Shown piece after piece: positions 1-8,779 of a DNA stretch of 64,000 bases. Position 1 is the stretch's first letter. The number at the start of each line of letters is the position of its first letter. Under the pieces are notes generated by a model. The model was given only the letters and a program-made list of their open reading frames with translations. It was not told where the DNA came from and searched no databases. A program made the translations under genes and the position numbers. Origin of the DNA: AP-15 sp035538335 (lineage in GTDB: Bacteria; Pseudomonadota; Alphaproteobacteria; ATCC43930; CGMCC-115725); NCBI GenBank assembly GCA_035538335.1, contig DATLKN010000018.1, positions 1 to 64,000 of the forward strand. Reading direction: 5' to 3'.

Positions 1-171
1 GCCGCAGGCGGCGGCGAATTCGAGCTCGTCCATGAAGTCGTTGTACATCAGATGCGCGCGCGCCGGGTCGAACAGCGAGGAATGAATGTCGACCCAGACG
101 GAAGGATGCTTGTCGCGGAAATCCGCCGGCAATTCGGTGTAGGGCATCAGGTGAAACCACATCAGCTTCAT
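1..171 (-). CDS. LLM-class flavin-dependent oxidoreductase (N-terminal part)
   Basis: Only the first 57 codons are inside the window; the gene continues past base 1. The start MKLMWFHLMPYTELPADF and the later MYNDFMDELEFAA are typical of bacterial luciferase-like flavin monooxygenases, which oxidise small organic substrates using reduced FMN. The substrate cannot be told from this fragment. The ATG at 171 is preceded by AGGAAG on the coding strand. It is the first gene of its transcript within the window. Confidence 0.8.
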   Translation of the reverse strand, partial: MKLMWFHLMPYTELPADFRDKHPSVWVDIHSSLFDPARAHLMYNDFMDELEFAAACG

Positions 172-383
172 CGGCTTCCTCCAACCGCGCGTCGCCGGAA
201 AGCCTGAGCCGTGCCCGCCCCGCCGTCAAGCCGGCCGCCGCGCCCAAGCAAATTTGCGTTGGTCGGTACACAAAGGCCCTCTCCGCCCTCGGGGGCGGAG
301 AGGGGGATTCGGCCGCGGATCACGAATGCGCAGATCATCCGACAAGAAGCCGCTTTAGGGCGCGCGGCGGCCGGGCGAAAATC

Positions 384-542
384 TCACAGCTTCAGTGCCG
401 AGGCGACTGCGAAGCCGAGCCCCAGGCTGCCGATCGTCAAGCTCAGAAAGACCGCGCAGCGCGCCACCACGCAGAAGCCGAAGCGCGCCACGCGGCGCGC
501 CTCGGCGAGGCCGCACACCGGCCCCGGTCCGCCGCCGCTCAT
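384..542 (-). CDS. Small single-pass membrane protein coupled to the LTXXQ protein
   Basis: This 52-codon frame begins with ATG at 542, and that ATG overlaps the TGA of the upstream LTXXQ gene as ATGA. The product starts MSGGGPGPVCGLAEARR. It then has a basic/hydrophobic segment from about residue 18, ending in one likely transmembrane helix (LSLTIGSLGLGFAVASAL) and a short KL tail. There are two cysteines in the N-terminal half. The four-base overlap and the single clean hydrophobic helix argue for a real gene. No family was recognised. By context it may be a membrane partner of the periplasmic LTXXQ protein, which is inference. Confidence 0.55.
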   Translation of the reverse strand: MSGGGPGPVCGLAEARRVARFGFCVVARCAVFLSLTIGSLGLGFAVASALKL

Positions 543-1153
543 GGCATCCGGAACGGATGGTCGATGACCTTCCTCTGCTCCGGCGTCAGCGCCTTATAGA
601 GCGCCTCGACCGCCGGCTTCGCCTGTTTCAGCCCGTCGAGCCGCACCGTCAGAAACCGCTGCATGCGGTCGAGCCGGTCGATGACGCTGGTCTGGGTGCC
701 GGGCTTCATCGCGTCGCACAGCTGCCGCTCCGCCTGCGCCTCGCTGCGGGCGGCCGCCTGCACCTTGCGCCACAGCGACCGCTGCGCGGCGGTCAAGTCG
801 AGCTTCGCCGCAACATAGGCGCGCAGGCCGGCGCGCCGCGCGAGGCGCTCCTCGCACCAGGCCTGCGGCGAGCGCCCCATCATGCGGTGCCGCATCGCCA
901 TGTGCCCCATCATCATTTTCCAGGGCATCGCGCCCGGGCCGTTCCGCCCCATGCCCCAGCGGCCCTGCTTTTCCGGCATGCCGCCCGCCTCGCCGCCGGT
1001 GCCGCCGAGCGGCGCCGTCGCGCCCGGGTTCACGGCGGCGTTCGCCGCCGGGTTGCCGCCCGCCGGATTGTTTTCCGACTGGGCGAAGAGCGGTGCCGCG
1101 GCCACCGCGATCGTTGCGGCGACGGCAAAGGCGGCGAAGAGCAGCTTGTTCAC
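539..1153 (-). CDS. Periplasmic LTXXQ-motif (Spy/CpxP-like) protein
   Basis: The product has 204 residues. It has an N-terminal signal peptide (MNKLLFAAFAVAATIAVAAA, cleavage near LFAQ), then a low-complexity Asn/Ala/Gly stretch, then a helical region with two LTxxQ-type motifs: DLTAAQRSLW near residue 121 and ALTPEQRKV near 190. This is the hallmark of the Spy/CpxP family of periplasmic ATP-independent chaperones and metal-stress sensors. The Met-, Arg- and His-rich segment (GRWGMGRNGPGAMPWKMMMG) could bind metal, which is inference. It is translationally coupled to the 52-residue membrane protein downstream. Confidence 0.8.
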   Translation of the reverse strand: MNKLLFAAFAVAATIAVAAAPLFAQSENNPAGGNPAANAAVNPGATAPLGGTGGEAGGMPEKQGRWGMGRNGPGAMPWKMMMGHMAMRHRMMGRSPQAWCEERLARRAGLRAYVAAKLDLTAAQRSLWRKVQAAARSEAQAERQLCDAMKPGTQTSVIDRLDRMQRFLTVRLDGLKQAKPAVEALYKALTPEQRKVIDHPFRMP

Positions 1154-1262
1154 GAACGGCCTCCATCGGGCGGCGGCGAGTCTGAGGAGCGTCGCCGGGG
1201 ACTCCTGCGATAGGATAGGCGGGCGAAGCGCGCGCGATCCCCGCCCGCCGCGCGCCCGCGAG

Positions 1263-1841
1263 CTATTCGCCTTCGACGCGAATGACGATGGCGCTCGCCG
1301 CGGCAGCGGCGCCGCCGTGTTTCAGCGCGCTGACGATTTCCTTGGCGAGCAGATGGGTCGTCGAGCCGAGATCGGCGAAGACGGCCGATCCGGCCGGCGT
1401 GCGGTGAAAGAGCCACGAAGCGCCGCTGGTCGAGGCGACGACTTCGATGAGGACCGTGCCGGGGCGCGGCGCGAGAACCGCGAACTCGTCGCCCGGCCCC
1501 GGGATCGAGACCGGAACGGCCGCCGGCTCGAATGCGCCCGGATGCTTCTTGTTGGGGAATAAGAGACGCGTCTCGCCGCTCCGCCGCACCTCGAGGATCG
1601 CCAGATAGGCGGGCTTGCCGAGCCGCACCGACAACCCGATCCTTTCCCCCGTCCGGTAGCTGCGGTCGCGCCGGTCGGCCGCCGCCGCGATCGTCAGCGG
1701 CGATCCCGGGAACGTGATGTCGGCGATGACGGCCTGCGCGTCCGGCAGCCGCTTCAGCCCGGAAAGCCCGGTGCAGGATTGCAAGACCGCGGCCGCAAGC
1801 GCGAGGAACACGGCGGCGAGATGCGGGCGCAGCTTGTGCAA
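1263..1841 (-). CDS. DUF4384-type lipoprotein
   Basis: The product has 192 residues. A lipoprotein signal peptide ends in a lipobox (VLQSC, Cys at about 23), so it should be lipid-anchored in the envelope. The rest (YRTGERIGLSVRLGKPAYLA, LEVRRSGETRLLFPNKKHPG) matches the beta-rich DUF4384 domain, often found with serine protease or kinase-type surface proteins, whose role is not settled. It is divergent from sseA. The gene stands alone here. Function unknown. Confidence 0.75.
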   Translation of the reverse strand: MHKLRPHLAAVFLALAAAVLQSCTGLSGLKRLPDAQAVIADITFPGSPLTIAAAADRRDRSYRTGERIGLSVRLGKPAYLAILEVRRSGETRLLFPNKKHPGAFEPAAVPVSIPGPGDEFAVLAPRPGTVLIEVVASTSGASWLFHRTPAGSAVFADLGSTTHLLAKEIVSALKHGGAAAAASAIVIRVEGE

Positions 1842-1930
1842 CAGATCCTCCGCGGCGTCGGAACCGGTCGCTCCCTTGCGACGAAAGCCCTATGTTTCGC
1901 CGACCGCAAGGAGCTTGTTGGAGAAATCCG

Positions 1931-2779
1931 ATGCCGAACCGCGACGACGCCCTCGTTTCGACCGATTGGCTCGCCGGGCATCTGCGCGATCCCGACATCC
2001 GGATCGTCGACGGCACCTATTTCCTGCCGAACGTGCCGCGCGACGCCGATGCCGAGTTTCTCGACCGGCATATTCCGGGGGCGGTGCGCTTCGACATCGA
2101 CGCCGTCAAGGACGCGAACAACCCGCTGCCGCACATGCTGCCGGCGGCCGCTGAATTCGCGGCGAAGGCCGGCGCCCTGGGGCTCGCCGACGGGGCGCGG
2201 ATCGTCGCCTATGACGGGCACGGGCTGATGAGCGCGGCGCGCGTGTGGTGGATGTTCCGCGTCTTCGGCCACGACAAGGTCGCGGTGCTCGACGGCGGCT
2301 TGCCGAAATGGCTCGCCGAGGGCCGCCCCGTCGAAAAGGGGCCGGCGCGGCCGCGGCCGGCCGTCTTCACGCCGCGCTTCAGGAAGCAGCTGGTGCGCGG
2401 CCTCGACGAGGTGCGCGCCGAGCTGGAGAGCGGGCGCGCGACGGTCGCCGACGCGCGATCTGCCGGGCGCTTTTCCGGCGCCGAGCCGGAGATCCGCCCG
2501 GGGCTCAAGAGCGGCCACATGCCGGGCGCGAAGAACCTGCCCTATGCCGACATCCTCGCCGCCGACGGCACCTTGTTGCCGCCGCCCGAGATCGCCCGCC
2601 GCTTCGCCGCCGCCGGCATCGACGCCAAAGGGCCGGTGACGGCGAGCTGCGGCTCCGGCGTCACCGCCTGCATCCTCGCGCTCGGGCTGTATCTCACCGG
2701 CAAGGAGGACGTCGCCGTCTACGACGGCTCGTGGACCGAGTGGGGCGGCCGCGACGACACTTCGGTCGCGACGGGGTGA
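1931..2779 (+). CDS. sseA: 3-mercaptopyruvate sulfurtransferase
   Basis: A 282-residue protein with two tandem rhodanese domains. The second carries the active-site loop CGSGVTA with catalytic Cys at about residue 240. This six-residue CGSG[TV]x loop points to 3-mercaptopyruvate rather than thiosulfate as sulfur donor. The conserved HIPGAVRFDID and GHMPGAKNLPY segments are present in the two halves. The ATG at 1931 is preceded by GGAG (TTGGAGAAATCCG). The longer in-frame start 39 bases upstream lacks a ribosome binding site and gives a non-conserved extension. It is a cytoplasmic enzyme of cysteine catabolism and sulfur transfer. Confidence 0.92.
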   Translation: MPNRDDALVSTDWLAGHLRDPDIRIVDGTYFLPNVPRDADAEFLDRHIPGAVRFDIDAVKDANNPLPHMLPAAAEFAAKAGALGLADGARIVAYDGHGLMSAARVWWMFRVFGHDKVAVLDGGLPKWLAEGRPVEKGPARPRPAVFTPRFRKQLVRGLDEVRAELESGRATVADARSAGRFSGAEPEIRPGLKSGHMPGAKNLPYADILAADGTLLPPPEIARRFAAAGIDAKGPVTASCGSGVTACILALGLYLTGKEDVAVYDGSWTEWGGRDDTSVATG

Positions 2780-2803
2780 GGGCTGGCCATAACCGTCTGA
2801 GTC

Positions 2804-2873
2804 GTCATTGCGAGGCGGCCGACGGCCGCCGCGGCAATCCCGGCGAGATTGCTTCGCTCCGCTCGCAATGACG
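2804..2873. repeat. Paired palindromic repeat, family 1, outward arms
   Basis: The outer ends are GTCATTGCGAG on the left and CTCGCAATGAC on the right, with GGCAATCC and GATTGCTTCG facing inward. It is a MITE-like inverted pair between the convergent sseA and aminotransferase genes. Related arms occur at 40339-40412, 58245-58271 and 58570-58603. Confidence 0.85.
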
Positions 2874-2886
2874 GCAGCGGCCGGCC

Positions 2887-3819
2887 TTACAATCGCTTCA
2901 AATATTGCGCGACGAAATCGCAGCCGACCATGTCCTTGTAGGCCTCGGTCAGCTGCTGCGTCAGCGGGCCCGGCGCGCCGGCGGGGAGAAGCCGGCCATT
3001 GATGCTCCTGACGCCGCAGATGCACAGGCTCGTCGAGGTGAGGAAGCATTCCTCGGCCGTATAGGCGTCGTAGATGTCGAGATCCTTTTCCTCGAAGGGG
3101 ATCGCGAGCCGGCCCGCCAGATCGATGACCGCCTGCCGGCTGACCCCCGGCAGGACATAGCGCTCGCGCGGCGTATAAAGCCGCCCCTCCTGCACCAGAA
3201 AGATGTTGGCGCCGGTGCCTTCCGCGAGGTTGCCGTTGGCGTCGAGCAAGACCGCCCAGGCCTGCGGGTCCTTCGCCTTCACCTCGCGGTCGGCGAGGAT
3301 CAGGTTCAGATACTGATGCATCTTGGCGCGCGGGCTGAGCGCGTCGGGGGCGGTGCGGCGCACCGACGGGATCATGACGGCGATGCCGTCGCGGAAGTCG
3401 CGGGCGCGCTCGGCGTAGGGCAGCGGCATGCATTCGACGATGACGTTGGGGCCGGTATGGGCCCAGTTGTCGCCCGGCACCTCCTTGACGCCGCGGCTGA
3501 CCCGCTCCGCCAGCCAATAATCCTCGTCCGGGCCCAACAGGTGCCGGTTGCGCTCCAGCACCTCCTCGCTGACCGACGCCATCTCGGCCTGCGAAAGGCC
3601 CGGGTCGATCTCGACATAGGCGAGCGAGCGGTAGAGCCGCGCGATGTGCTCCTTCAGGCGGAAGGCCTTGCCGTTGAAGCTGCGGGTCATGTCGAAGACC
3701 CCGTCGCCGCGCAGGAAAGAGAGATCGCGGAACGGGATCAGGACCTCGCTCTCGGGCAGGATATTGCCGTTGAACCAGGCGACGCGTTCGTTCGAGAGCG
3801 GCATGCCGGCATCCCTCAT
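2887..3819 (-). CDS. Class IV PLP aminotransferase (branched-chain/D-amino acid type)
   Basis: The product has 310 residues. Fold-type IV aminotransferase features are seen in order: WFNGNILPESEV at the N-terminus, FLRGDGVFDMTRSFNGK, RLKEHIARLYRSL, the region of the PLP lysine (SPRAKMHQYLNL), LLDANGNLAEGTGANIFLV and LPGVSRQAVIDLA. These match BCAT/D-amino-acid transaminase/ADC-lyase-like enzymes; the substrate is not decided by sequence alone. It overlaps the upstream HMG-CoA lyase gene by ATGA. This fits a two-gene operon in branched-chain amino acid (leucine) metabolism, which is inference. Confidence 0.85.
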   Translation of the reverse strand: MRDAGMPLSNERVAWFNGNILPESEVLIPFRDLSFLRGDGVFDMTRSFNGKAFRLKEHIARLYRSLAYVEIDPGLSQAEMASVSEEVLERNRHLLGPDEDYWLAERVSRGVKEVPGDNWAHTGPNVIVECMPLPYAERARDFRDGIAVMIPSVRRTAPDALSPRAKMHQYLNLILADREVKAKDPQAWAVLLDANGNLAEGTGANIFLVQEGRLYTPRERYVLPGVSRQAVIDLAGRLAIPFEEKDLDIYDAYTAEECFLTSTSLCICGVRSINGRLLPAGAPGPLTQQLTEAYKDMVGCDFVAQYLKRL

Positions 3820-4760
3820 TCGGCGGCGCGGCGCACCGGCACCGGACGGAAATTCTTCGGCAGCCCGGCCTTGGCGATGGCGCCGTAGAGCGGCACGCCC
3901 GGCAGGTTCTCGGCGAGGATCTGGCGCACCGCGACGAGCCGGTCGAGATCGATGCCGGTCTCGAACCCCATCGCCTCGAGCATGAAGGCGAGGTCCTCGG
4001 TGACGATGTTGCCGGTGGCGCCGGGCGCATAGGGGCAGCCGCCGAGCCCGCCGAGCGAGGCGTCGAAGGCGCGGCAGCCGGCCTCGAGCGCGGCCAGCAC
4101 ATTGGCGAGGCCGAGGCCGCGCGTGTCGTGGAAATGGCCCGATACCGGGATCGGTGCGACATCGGCGATGACCCGGCGAAAGACGCGGCCGATCGCCGCC
4201 GGGTTGCCGTAGCCGACCGTGTCGGCGAGCGTGATCGCAGCGGCGCCGGCTTCCGCGATCGCGAGCGCGATGCGCCGCACCCGGTCTTCGTCGACCGCGC
4301 CCTCGATCGTGCAGCCGAAGGCGGTGGCGAGGCCGCAGCCGATGCGCGGCCGGCGGCTCTTCGGCGCGGCGCGGCAGAGCGCGACGACGCGGCGGAAATC
4401 CTCGATCGATTCTTCGGTGCTGCGGCGCACGTTCGAGCGGTTGTGGCCGTCGCTGACCGACAGCACGAAATTCATCTCGGGCACGTGCAAGGCGAGGCCG
4501 CGCTCGGCGCCCTTCGAATTGGGTATGAGCGCCGAGGGCAACAGCCCCTTCAGCGTCATCGCGTGGCGCAGGACGGCTTCCGCGTCGGCGAGCTGCGGCA
4601 GCAATTTCGGCGGCACGAACGAGCTGACCTCGATCTCGCGCACGCCGGCCCGGTGTTCCGCCTCGAGCCAGCGGATCTTCTGTTCGGTCGGCATGATTTC
4701 GGCGAGGCTCTGCAGCCCGTCGCGCATTCCCACTTCGCGAACCACGACATGCTCGCTCAT
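3816..4760 (-). CDS. mvaB: Hydroxymethylglutaryl-CoA lyase
   Basis: A 314-residue TIM-barrel DRE-metallolyase. Visible landmarks are REVGMRDGLQS at the start (metal and CoA-binding Arg/Asp), SSFVPPKLLPQLADAEAV, HFHDTRGLGLAN (metal-binding HxH) and the family signature GLGGCPYAPGATGN with its catalytic Cys at about 240-250. It cleaves HMG-CoA to acetoacetate and acetyl-CoA in leucine degradation. The start at 4760 is set by GGAGGTGACG directly upstream; a longer in-frame start has no such site. First gene of an operon with the class IV aminotransferase. Confidence 0.92.
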   Translation of the reverse strand: MSEHVVVREVGMRDGLQSLAEIMPTEQKIRWLEAEHRAGVREIEVSSFVPPKLLPQLADAEAVLRHAMTLKGLLPSALIPNSKGAERGLALHVPEMNFVLSVSDGHNRSNVRRSTEESIEDFRRVVALCRAAPKSRRPRIGCGLATAFGCTIEGAVDEDRVRRIALAIAEAGAAAITLADTVGYGNPAAIGRVFRRVIADVAPIPVSGHFHDTRGLGLANVLAALEAGCRAFDASLGGLGGCPYAPGATGNIVTEDLAFMLEAMGFETGIDLDRLVAVRQILAENLPGVPLYGAIAKAGLPKNFRPVPVRRAAE

Positions 4761-4839
4761 CGTCACCTCCGGGCAGGACCGAGCGAGGCTAATCCGCGCG
4801 CCGGCGCGGGGCAATGGGCGAGGTGAATGGATACCCTGA

Positions 4840-5000
4840 TGTCTCGTCACCCCGGCCCAGGCCGGGGTCCACCGATCCGCCGCACGATGAGAGCAGGCAC
4901 CCCAAGTGCTTGCAAATGCGAGTGCGCGGAAACCCGGGTCACGGCCGGAGCCTGTCCTCGGGCCGCGCGAAGCGCGGACCCGCGGGCCGGGACGACAAAA
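4840..5000. repeat. Palindromic repeats, family 2 type, plus a GC hairpin
   Basis: This is the intergenic stretch between mvaB and the AAA ATPase gene. TCACCCCGGCCCAGGCCGG with a matching right arm lies at about 4847-4871. A second hairpin-forming stretch with GGGCCGCGCGAAGCGCGG lies at about 4960-4985. No gene is seen in it. Confidence 0.7.
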
Positions 5001-5011
5001 TCACGCGTGGA

Positions 5012-6469
5012 TCAATTGTTTTCGCCGCCGCTCTCGCCGCCGATGTCGAAATAGAGGTTCGCCAAGGCCTCGGCCGCCAGCTCGCGCGTCAGGGCGCGCG
5101 GCAGGTCAAAGGCGTTGCACGCCTCGATTGCCTGGCTGCAGATGAATTTCGGCTGGTAATATGCGAGTTCAAAATTCCCGCGCTGCAAGGTATCGACAAT
5201 ATAGTCGAAAACCTCGTCGGGAAGCTCGATGCCGCTCGCCTTGGCAACCCCATCGAAGATCTGCCTGAATTCATCGCGGGTTGGCGAAAACAACCTGATC
5301 TTGTAAGGAATCCGGCGCAGGAAGGCCGGGTCGACGAGGTCGCCCGGCTGCAGATTGGTCGAAAACATCAGCAGCTCGTCGAAGGGCAGCGAGAAGGTCG
5401 CGCCGGTGTTGAGCTTGAAATAATCGACCTGGCTCTCCATCGGCACGATCCACCGGTTCAAAAGATCGTTGGCATTGAATTTCTGCCGTCCGAAATCGTC
5501 GATCAGCAACATGCCGTTGAGCGCCTTCACATGCAGCGGCGCGTCGTAGAACTTGGTGTGCGGGCTGTATTGCAAATCGCACATATCGAGCGTCATTTCG
5601 CCGCCGGCGACGGCGACCGGCCGGCTGCACGCGGCCCAGCGCTCGTCGAAACCCTCGCGGTGCAATGTCGTCTGTTCCGCGAGCGCGCGCGCGTCGGCCT
5701 CGGACACCGCGGGCTTGTGCAGCGTGCTGTCGAACACCTTGATGATCTGGCCGGAAACCTCGATCGCATAGGGAATGAACACCACGTCCTTGAAGACGGT
5801 GGCGATGCGCGTCGCCATCGTCGTCTTGCCGTTGCCGGGCGGCCCGAACAGCAGCACGGTGCGCCCGGCGTTGATCGCCGGCAGCATGCGCCGCAGGTAA
5901 TGCTCGGGGACGACGAGCCCCTCGAAGCATTTGCGCAGCGCTTCGCCGTCGAGCGCCTCGTTCTTGATCGCTTGCTTCACCAGCTGCGCCTGATAATCGG
6001 CGAGCGCCACCGGCGCCGGCCCCAGATACTGGTTCTGCTCGACCGCGTCGCGGGCGGCGGCGCGGCCCTGCTCGGTCAGGATGTAGCGGGTGGAAAGCGC
6101 GAGGCCGTCGGCGGTGCCGTGCGTCTGGGCGTAGCGCTGGCTCATCGCGTCATCGAACAGCTCCTGCACGATGCGCGGCGACAGCTTGATGCGCTCGGCC
6201 ATGTCCCAGACCGTCTCGCAATCCTCGATCATCATGAATTTCAGCAGCAGGCTGAGCAGGTTGCGCGGCGCGATGCCGGTCTCGGCGATAGTCGTCGGCA
6301 GCGGCGGGCCGCTGGCGGCGATGGCGGCGAGCTGATCGGCGCCGACGAGCCCGAGCGCGACCAGATTGTCGCCGAGGCGGCCGCCTTCGGCGCGCTGGCG
6401 CTCGATCGCCGCGCCGATCTCGGCGACCGTCGCGAGCCGGCGCCCGACGATGATCTCCGCTAAACTCAT
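5012..6469 (-). CDS. AAA-type ATPase with MshEN-like N-terminus
   Basis: The product has 485 residues. The first ~60 (RRLATVAEIGAAIERQRAEG, LGDNLVALGLV) resemble the small helical domain that precedes GspE/PilB-type secretion ATPases. A long helical region follows, then a P-loop ATPase with Walker A GPPGNGKTT at about 207-215 and Walker B GMLLIDDFGRQ. An asparagine of sensor-1 type appears in MFSTNLQP, and arginines in FLRRIPYKIR. It belongs to a conserved family of predicted AAA ATPases; its target is unknown. No secretion or pilus genes adjoin. The ATG is preceded by GGGGAGG. Confidence 0.75.
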   Translation of the reverse strand: MSLAEIIVGRRLATVAEIGAAIERQRAEGGRLGDNLVALGLVGADQLAAIAASGPPLPTTIAETGIAPRNLLSLLLKFMMIEDCETVWDMAERIKLSPRIVQELFDDAMSQRYAQTHGTADGLALSTRYILTEQGRAAARDAVEQNQYLGPAPVALADYQAQLVKQAIKNEALDGEALRKCFEGLVVPEHYLRRMLPAINAGRTVLLFGPPGNGKTTMATRIATVFKDVVFIPYAIEVSGQIIKVFDSTLHKPAVSEADARALAEQTTLHREGFDERWAACSRPVAVAGGEMTLDMCDLQYSPHTKFYDAPLHVKALNGMLLIDDFGRQKFNANDLLNRWIVPMESQVDYFKLNTGATFSLPFDELLMFSTNLQPGDLVDPAFLRRIPYKIRLFSPTRDEFRQIFDGVAKASGIELPDEVFDYIVDTLQRGNFELAYYQPKFICSQAIEACNAFDLPRALTRELAAEALANLYFDIGGESGGENN

Positions 6470-6524
6470 CGAAGCCTCCCCAAAGTGCTGCAGCCTCCCG
6501 ACGATACTACACGCTGCGGCCCGC

Positions 6525-7448
6525 TCAGACGACGTGCTCCGGGGTCAGATGGCAGGCCTCGTCGGTGTCGGCGAGCTCGATCTGGATCGTCGCATGCGCG
6601 ATGCCGAAGCGCTGGTGCAGCTCCCGGGCGGCGCGGCCCAGCAGTGCGTCGCCCGGATGCCCGCCGGGCATCACCAGATGGCAGGTCAGCGCCGTCTCGG
6701 TCGTGCTCATCCCCCAGATGTGCAGGTCGTGCAGCGCGGCGACGCCGGGCAGGCCCGCCAGATGGGCGCGAACCGCCTCGGCGTCGACGCCTTCGGGCAC
6801 TGCGTCGAGGGCGAGCCCGAAGGCGCTTTTGACGAGGCCCCAGGTGCCGACGACGATGACCGCGGAGACGACGAGGCTCGCCGCCGGATCGAGCCATTGC
6901 CAATGGGTGAATGCGATCGCGACGCCGGCGGCGACGACGCCGAGGGTGACGAGGGTATCCCCCGCCATGTGCAGGAAGGCGCTTCTGAGGTTGAGGTCGC
7001 GGCCGCGGCCCGAGGCGAACAGCCATGCCGTCGCGCCGTTGACGAGGATGCCGGCGGCGGCGACCCAGATCATGACCGTGCTGGCGACCGGCTCCGGCTC
7101 GGCGAGGCGGCGCAGCGCCTCCCAGGCGATGCCGCCGGTCACCAGCAGGAGGATCAGCGCGTTCGCCAATGCCGCGAGGATCGAACTCGATCGCAGCCCA
7201 TAGGTGAAACGCCCGGAGGGGCCGCGCCGCCCGAGCACGGCGGCGCCCCAGGACAGCGCCAGCCCGAGCACGTCGCCGAGATTATGGCCGGCGTCCGCGA
7301 GCAGCGCCAGCGAGCCGGACAGCACGCCGAACAGCGCCTCGCCCGCGAGATAGGCGAGGTTGAGCGCGATGCCGAGGGCGAAGGCGCGGCCGTAGTCGAT
7401 GCCACGATGGACGTGGCCCGCTCCGCCGCCGCGATGATCCTCGTGCAT
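6525..7448 (-). CDS. Cation diffusion facilitator (CzcD-like Zn/Co/Cd exporter)
   Basis: A 307-residue inner-membrane protein with a His-rich N-terminus (MHEDHRGGGAGHVHRG) and about six transmembrane helices. The CDF metal-site signatures are HNLGDVLGLALSWG in helix 2 (after LLADAG) and HMAGDTLVTLGVV in helix 5. The C-terminal cytoplasmic domain has LHDLHIWGMSTTETALTCHL, typical of CzcD/ZitB. It exports divalent metals by proton antiport. The start at 7448 follows GAGGTGCCG. It is divergent from the thiolase gene. Confidence 0.92.
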   Translation of the reverse strand: MHEDHRGGGAGHVHRGIDYGRAFALGIALNLAYLAGEALFGVLSGSLALLADAGHNLGDVLGLALSWGAAVLGRRGPSGRFTYGLRSSSILAALANALILLLVTGGIAWEALRRLAEPEPVASTVMIWVAAAGILVNGATAWLFASGRGRDLNLRSAFLHMAGDTLVTLGVVAAGVAIAFTHWQWLDPAASLVVSAVIVVGTWGLVKSAFGLALDAVPEGVDAEAVRAHLAGLPGVAALHDLHIWGMSTTETALTCHLVMPGGHPGDALLGRAARELHQRFGIAHATIQIELADTDEACHLTPEHVV

Positions 7449-7568
7449 CGGCACCTCGATCGGCTTTTCCGGAAGTATAACGCGTTTCCGCGCGCAATCG
7501 CGGGGCTTGACAGAGGGGGGCGGTCGCGCGGAGATGCGGCAAGCCGGCTCGACGAGGAGAAACCAGCG

Positions 7569-8768
7569 ATGCTCGACGCCTATCTCTACAGCGGTCTGCG
7601 CACCCCTTTCGGCCGGCATGCCGGCGCGCTCGCCAAGCTGCGGCCCGACGACATGCTGGCGGGCGTCATCGGCGCCGTCGTCGAGAAGAGCGGCTTCGAT
7701 CCGGCCAAGATCGAGGACGTCGTCGTCGGCTGCGCCAACCAGGGCGGCGAGGACAGCCGCTGCGTCGCCCGGCACGCGGGGCTGCTCGCGGGACTGCCGA
7801 TCGAGGTCGCCGGCTCGGTGTTGCAGCGCAATTGCGGCAGCGGCCTCAACGCCATCGTCATGGCGGCGCAGGCCGTCACCTGCGGCGAGGGCGAGGCTTT
7901 CGTGGCGGGCGGGGTGGAAAGCATGAGCCGCGCGCCCTTTGTCATGGCGAAGGCGGAAAGCCCCTACAGCCGCGACATGAAGGTCTTCGACTCGACGATC
8001 GGGGCGCGTTTCCCGAACCCGAAGATCGAGCGGCAGTTCGGCGCCGACACAATGCCGGAGACGTCCGACAATTTGGCGCGCGATTTCCAGCTCACGCGCC
8101 AGGCCTGCGATCTGTTCGCCGAGGCTTCGCAGCGGAAATATGCGGCCGGCAAGGCGGATGGGTTCTTTGCCGGCGAGATCGTGCCGGTGGAGGTGCCGGG
8201 CGGCCGGACGGGGCCGGTGACGGTCGCCGAGGATGAGCATCCGCGCCCGCAGACGAACCTCGACGCGCTCGCCAAGCTGCGCCCGCTCTTTCAGGACGGC
8301 GTGACGACGGCGGGCAACGCCTCGGGCATCAACGACGGCGCGGTCGCGATGATCGTCGCCAGCCGCCGGGCGGGCGACGCCGCCGGCGCCGAGCCGCTCG
8401 TCCGCATCGTGTCGAGCGGCGTCGCGGGCGTGCCGCCGCGGATCATGGGGATCGGCCCGGTCGAGGCCTCGAAGAAGGCGCTGGCGCGCGCCGGGCTCGA
8501 ACTCAAGGACATCGACGTCATCGAGATCAACGAGGCCTTCGCCGCGCAGGTGCTCGCCTGCCTCTCGGGGCTCGGGCTTTCCTTCGACGACAGCCGCGTC
8601 AACCCGAACGGCGGCGCCATCGCGGTCGGCCACCCGCTCGGCGCCTCGGGCCCGCGCATCGCGCTGACCGCGGCGCGGCAATTGCAGCGCACCGGCGGCC
8701 GCTACGCGCTCGTCACGATGTGCGTCGGCGTCGGCCAGGGCATCGCGGCGGTGCTGGAGCGCGTCTGA
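7569..8768 (+). CDS. Acetyl-CoA acyltransferase (thiolase)
   Basis: A 399-residue thiolase. The nucleophilic cysteine is at residue 89 in LQRNCGSGLNA. The other active-site motifs are NEAFAAQVLA, GGAIAVGHPLGASG and CVGVGQG, all intact. It forms or cleaves 3-ketoacyl-CoA. The opening (RTPFGRHAGAL, DVVVGCANQGGEDSR) is close to the beta-ketoadipyl-CoA thiolase (PcaF/PaaJ) group, so aromatic-acid degradation is one possibility, but no companion genes are nearby. The start follows CGAGGAGAAACCAGCG. Convergent with dctM, 11 bases apart. Confidence 0.9.
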   Translation: MLDAYLYSGLRTPFGRHAGALAKLRPDDMLAGVIGAVVEKSGFDPAKIEDVVVGCANQGGEDSRCVARHAGLLAGLPIEVAGSVLQRNCGSGLNAIVMAAQAVTCGEGEAFVAGGVESMSRAPFVMAKAESPYSRDMKVFDSTIGARFPNPKIERQFGADTMPETSDNLARDFQLTRQACDLFAEASQRKYAAGKADGFFAGEIVPVEVPGGRTGPVTVAEDEHPRPQTNLDALAKLRPLFQDGVTTAGNASGINDGAVAMIVASRRAGDAAGAEPLVRIVSSGVAGVPPRIMGIGPVEASKKALARAGLELKDIDVIEINEAFAAQVLACLSGLGLSFDDSRVNPNGGAIAVGHPLGASGPRIALTAARQLQRTGGRYALVTMCVGVGQGIAAVLERV

Positions 8769-8779
8769 GCTTCAGCGCG

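Noticed and set aside
211..567. A 118-codon plus-strand frame near the window start
   Set aside because: No ribosome binding site, an Arg/Pro-rich composition, and it overlaps the better-supported coupled minus-strand genes.
1754..4162. An 802-codon minus-strand frame across sseA and the aminotransferase/HMG-CoA lyase genes
   Set aside because: It overlaps well-supported genes on both strands and has no recognisable domains.
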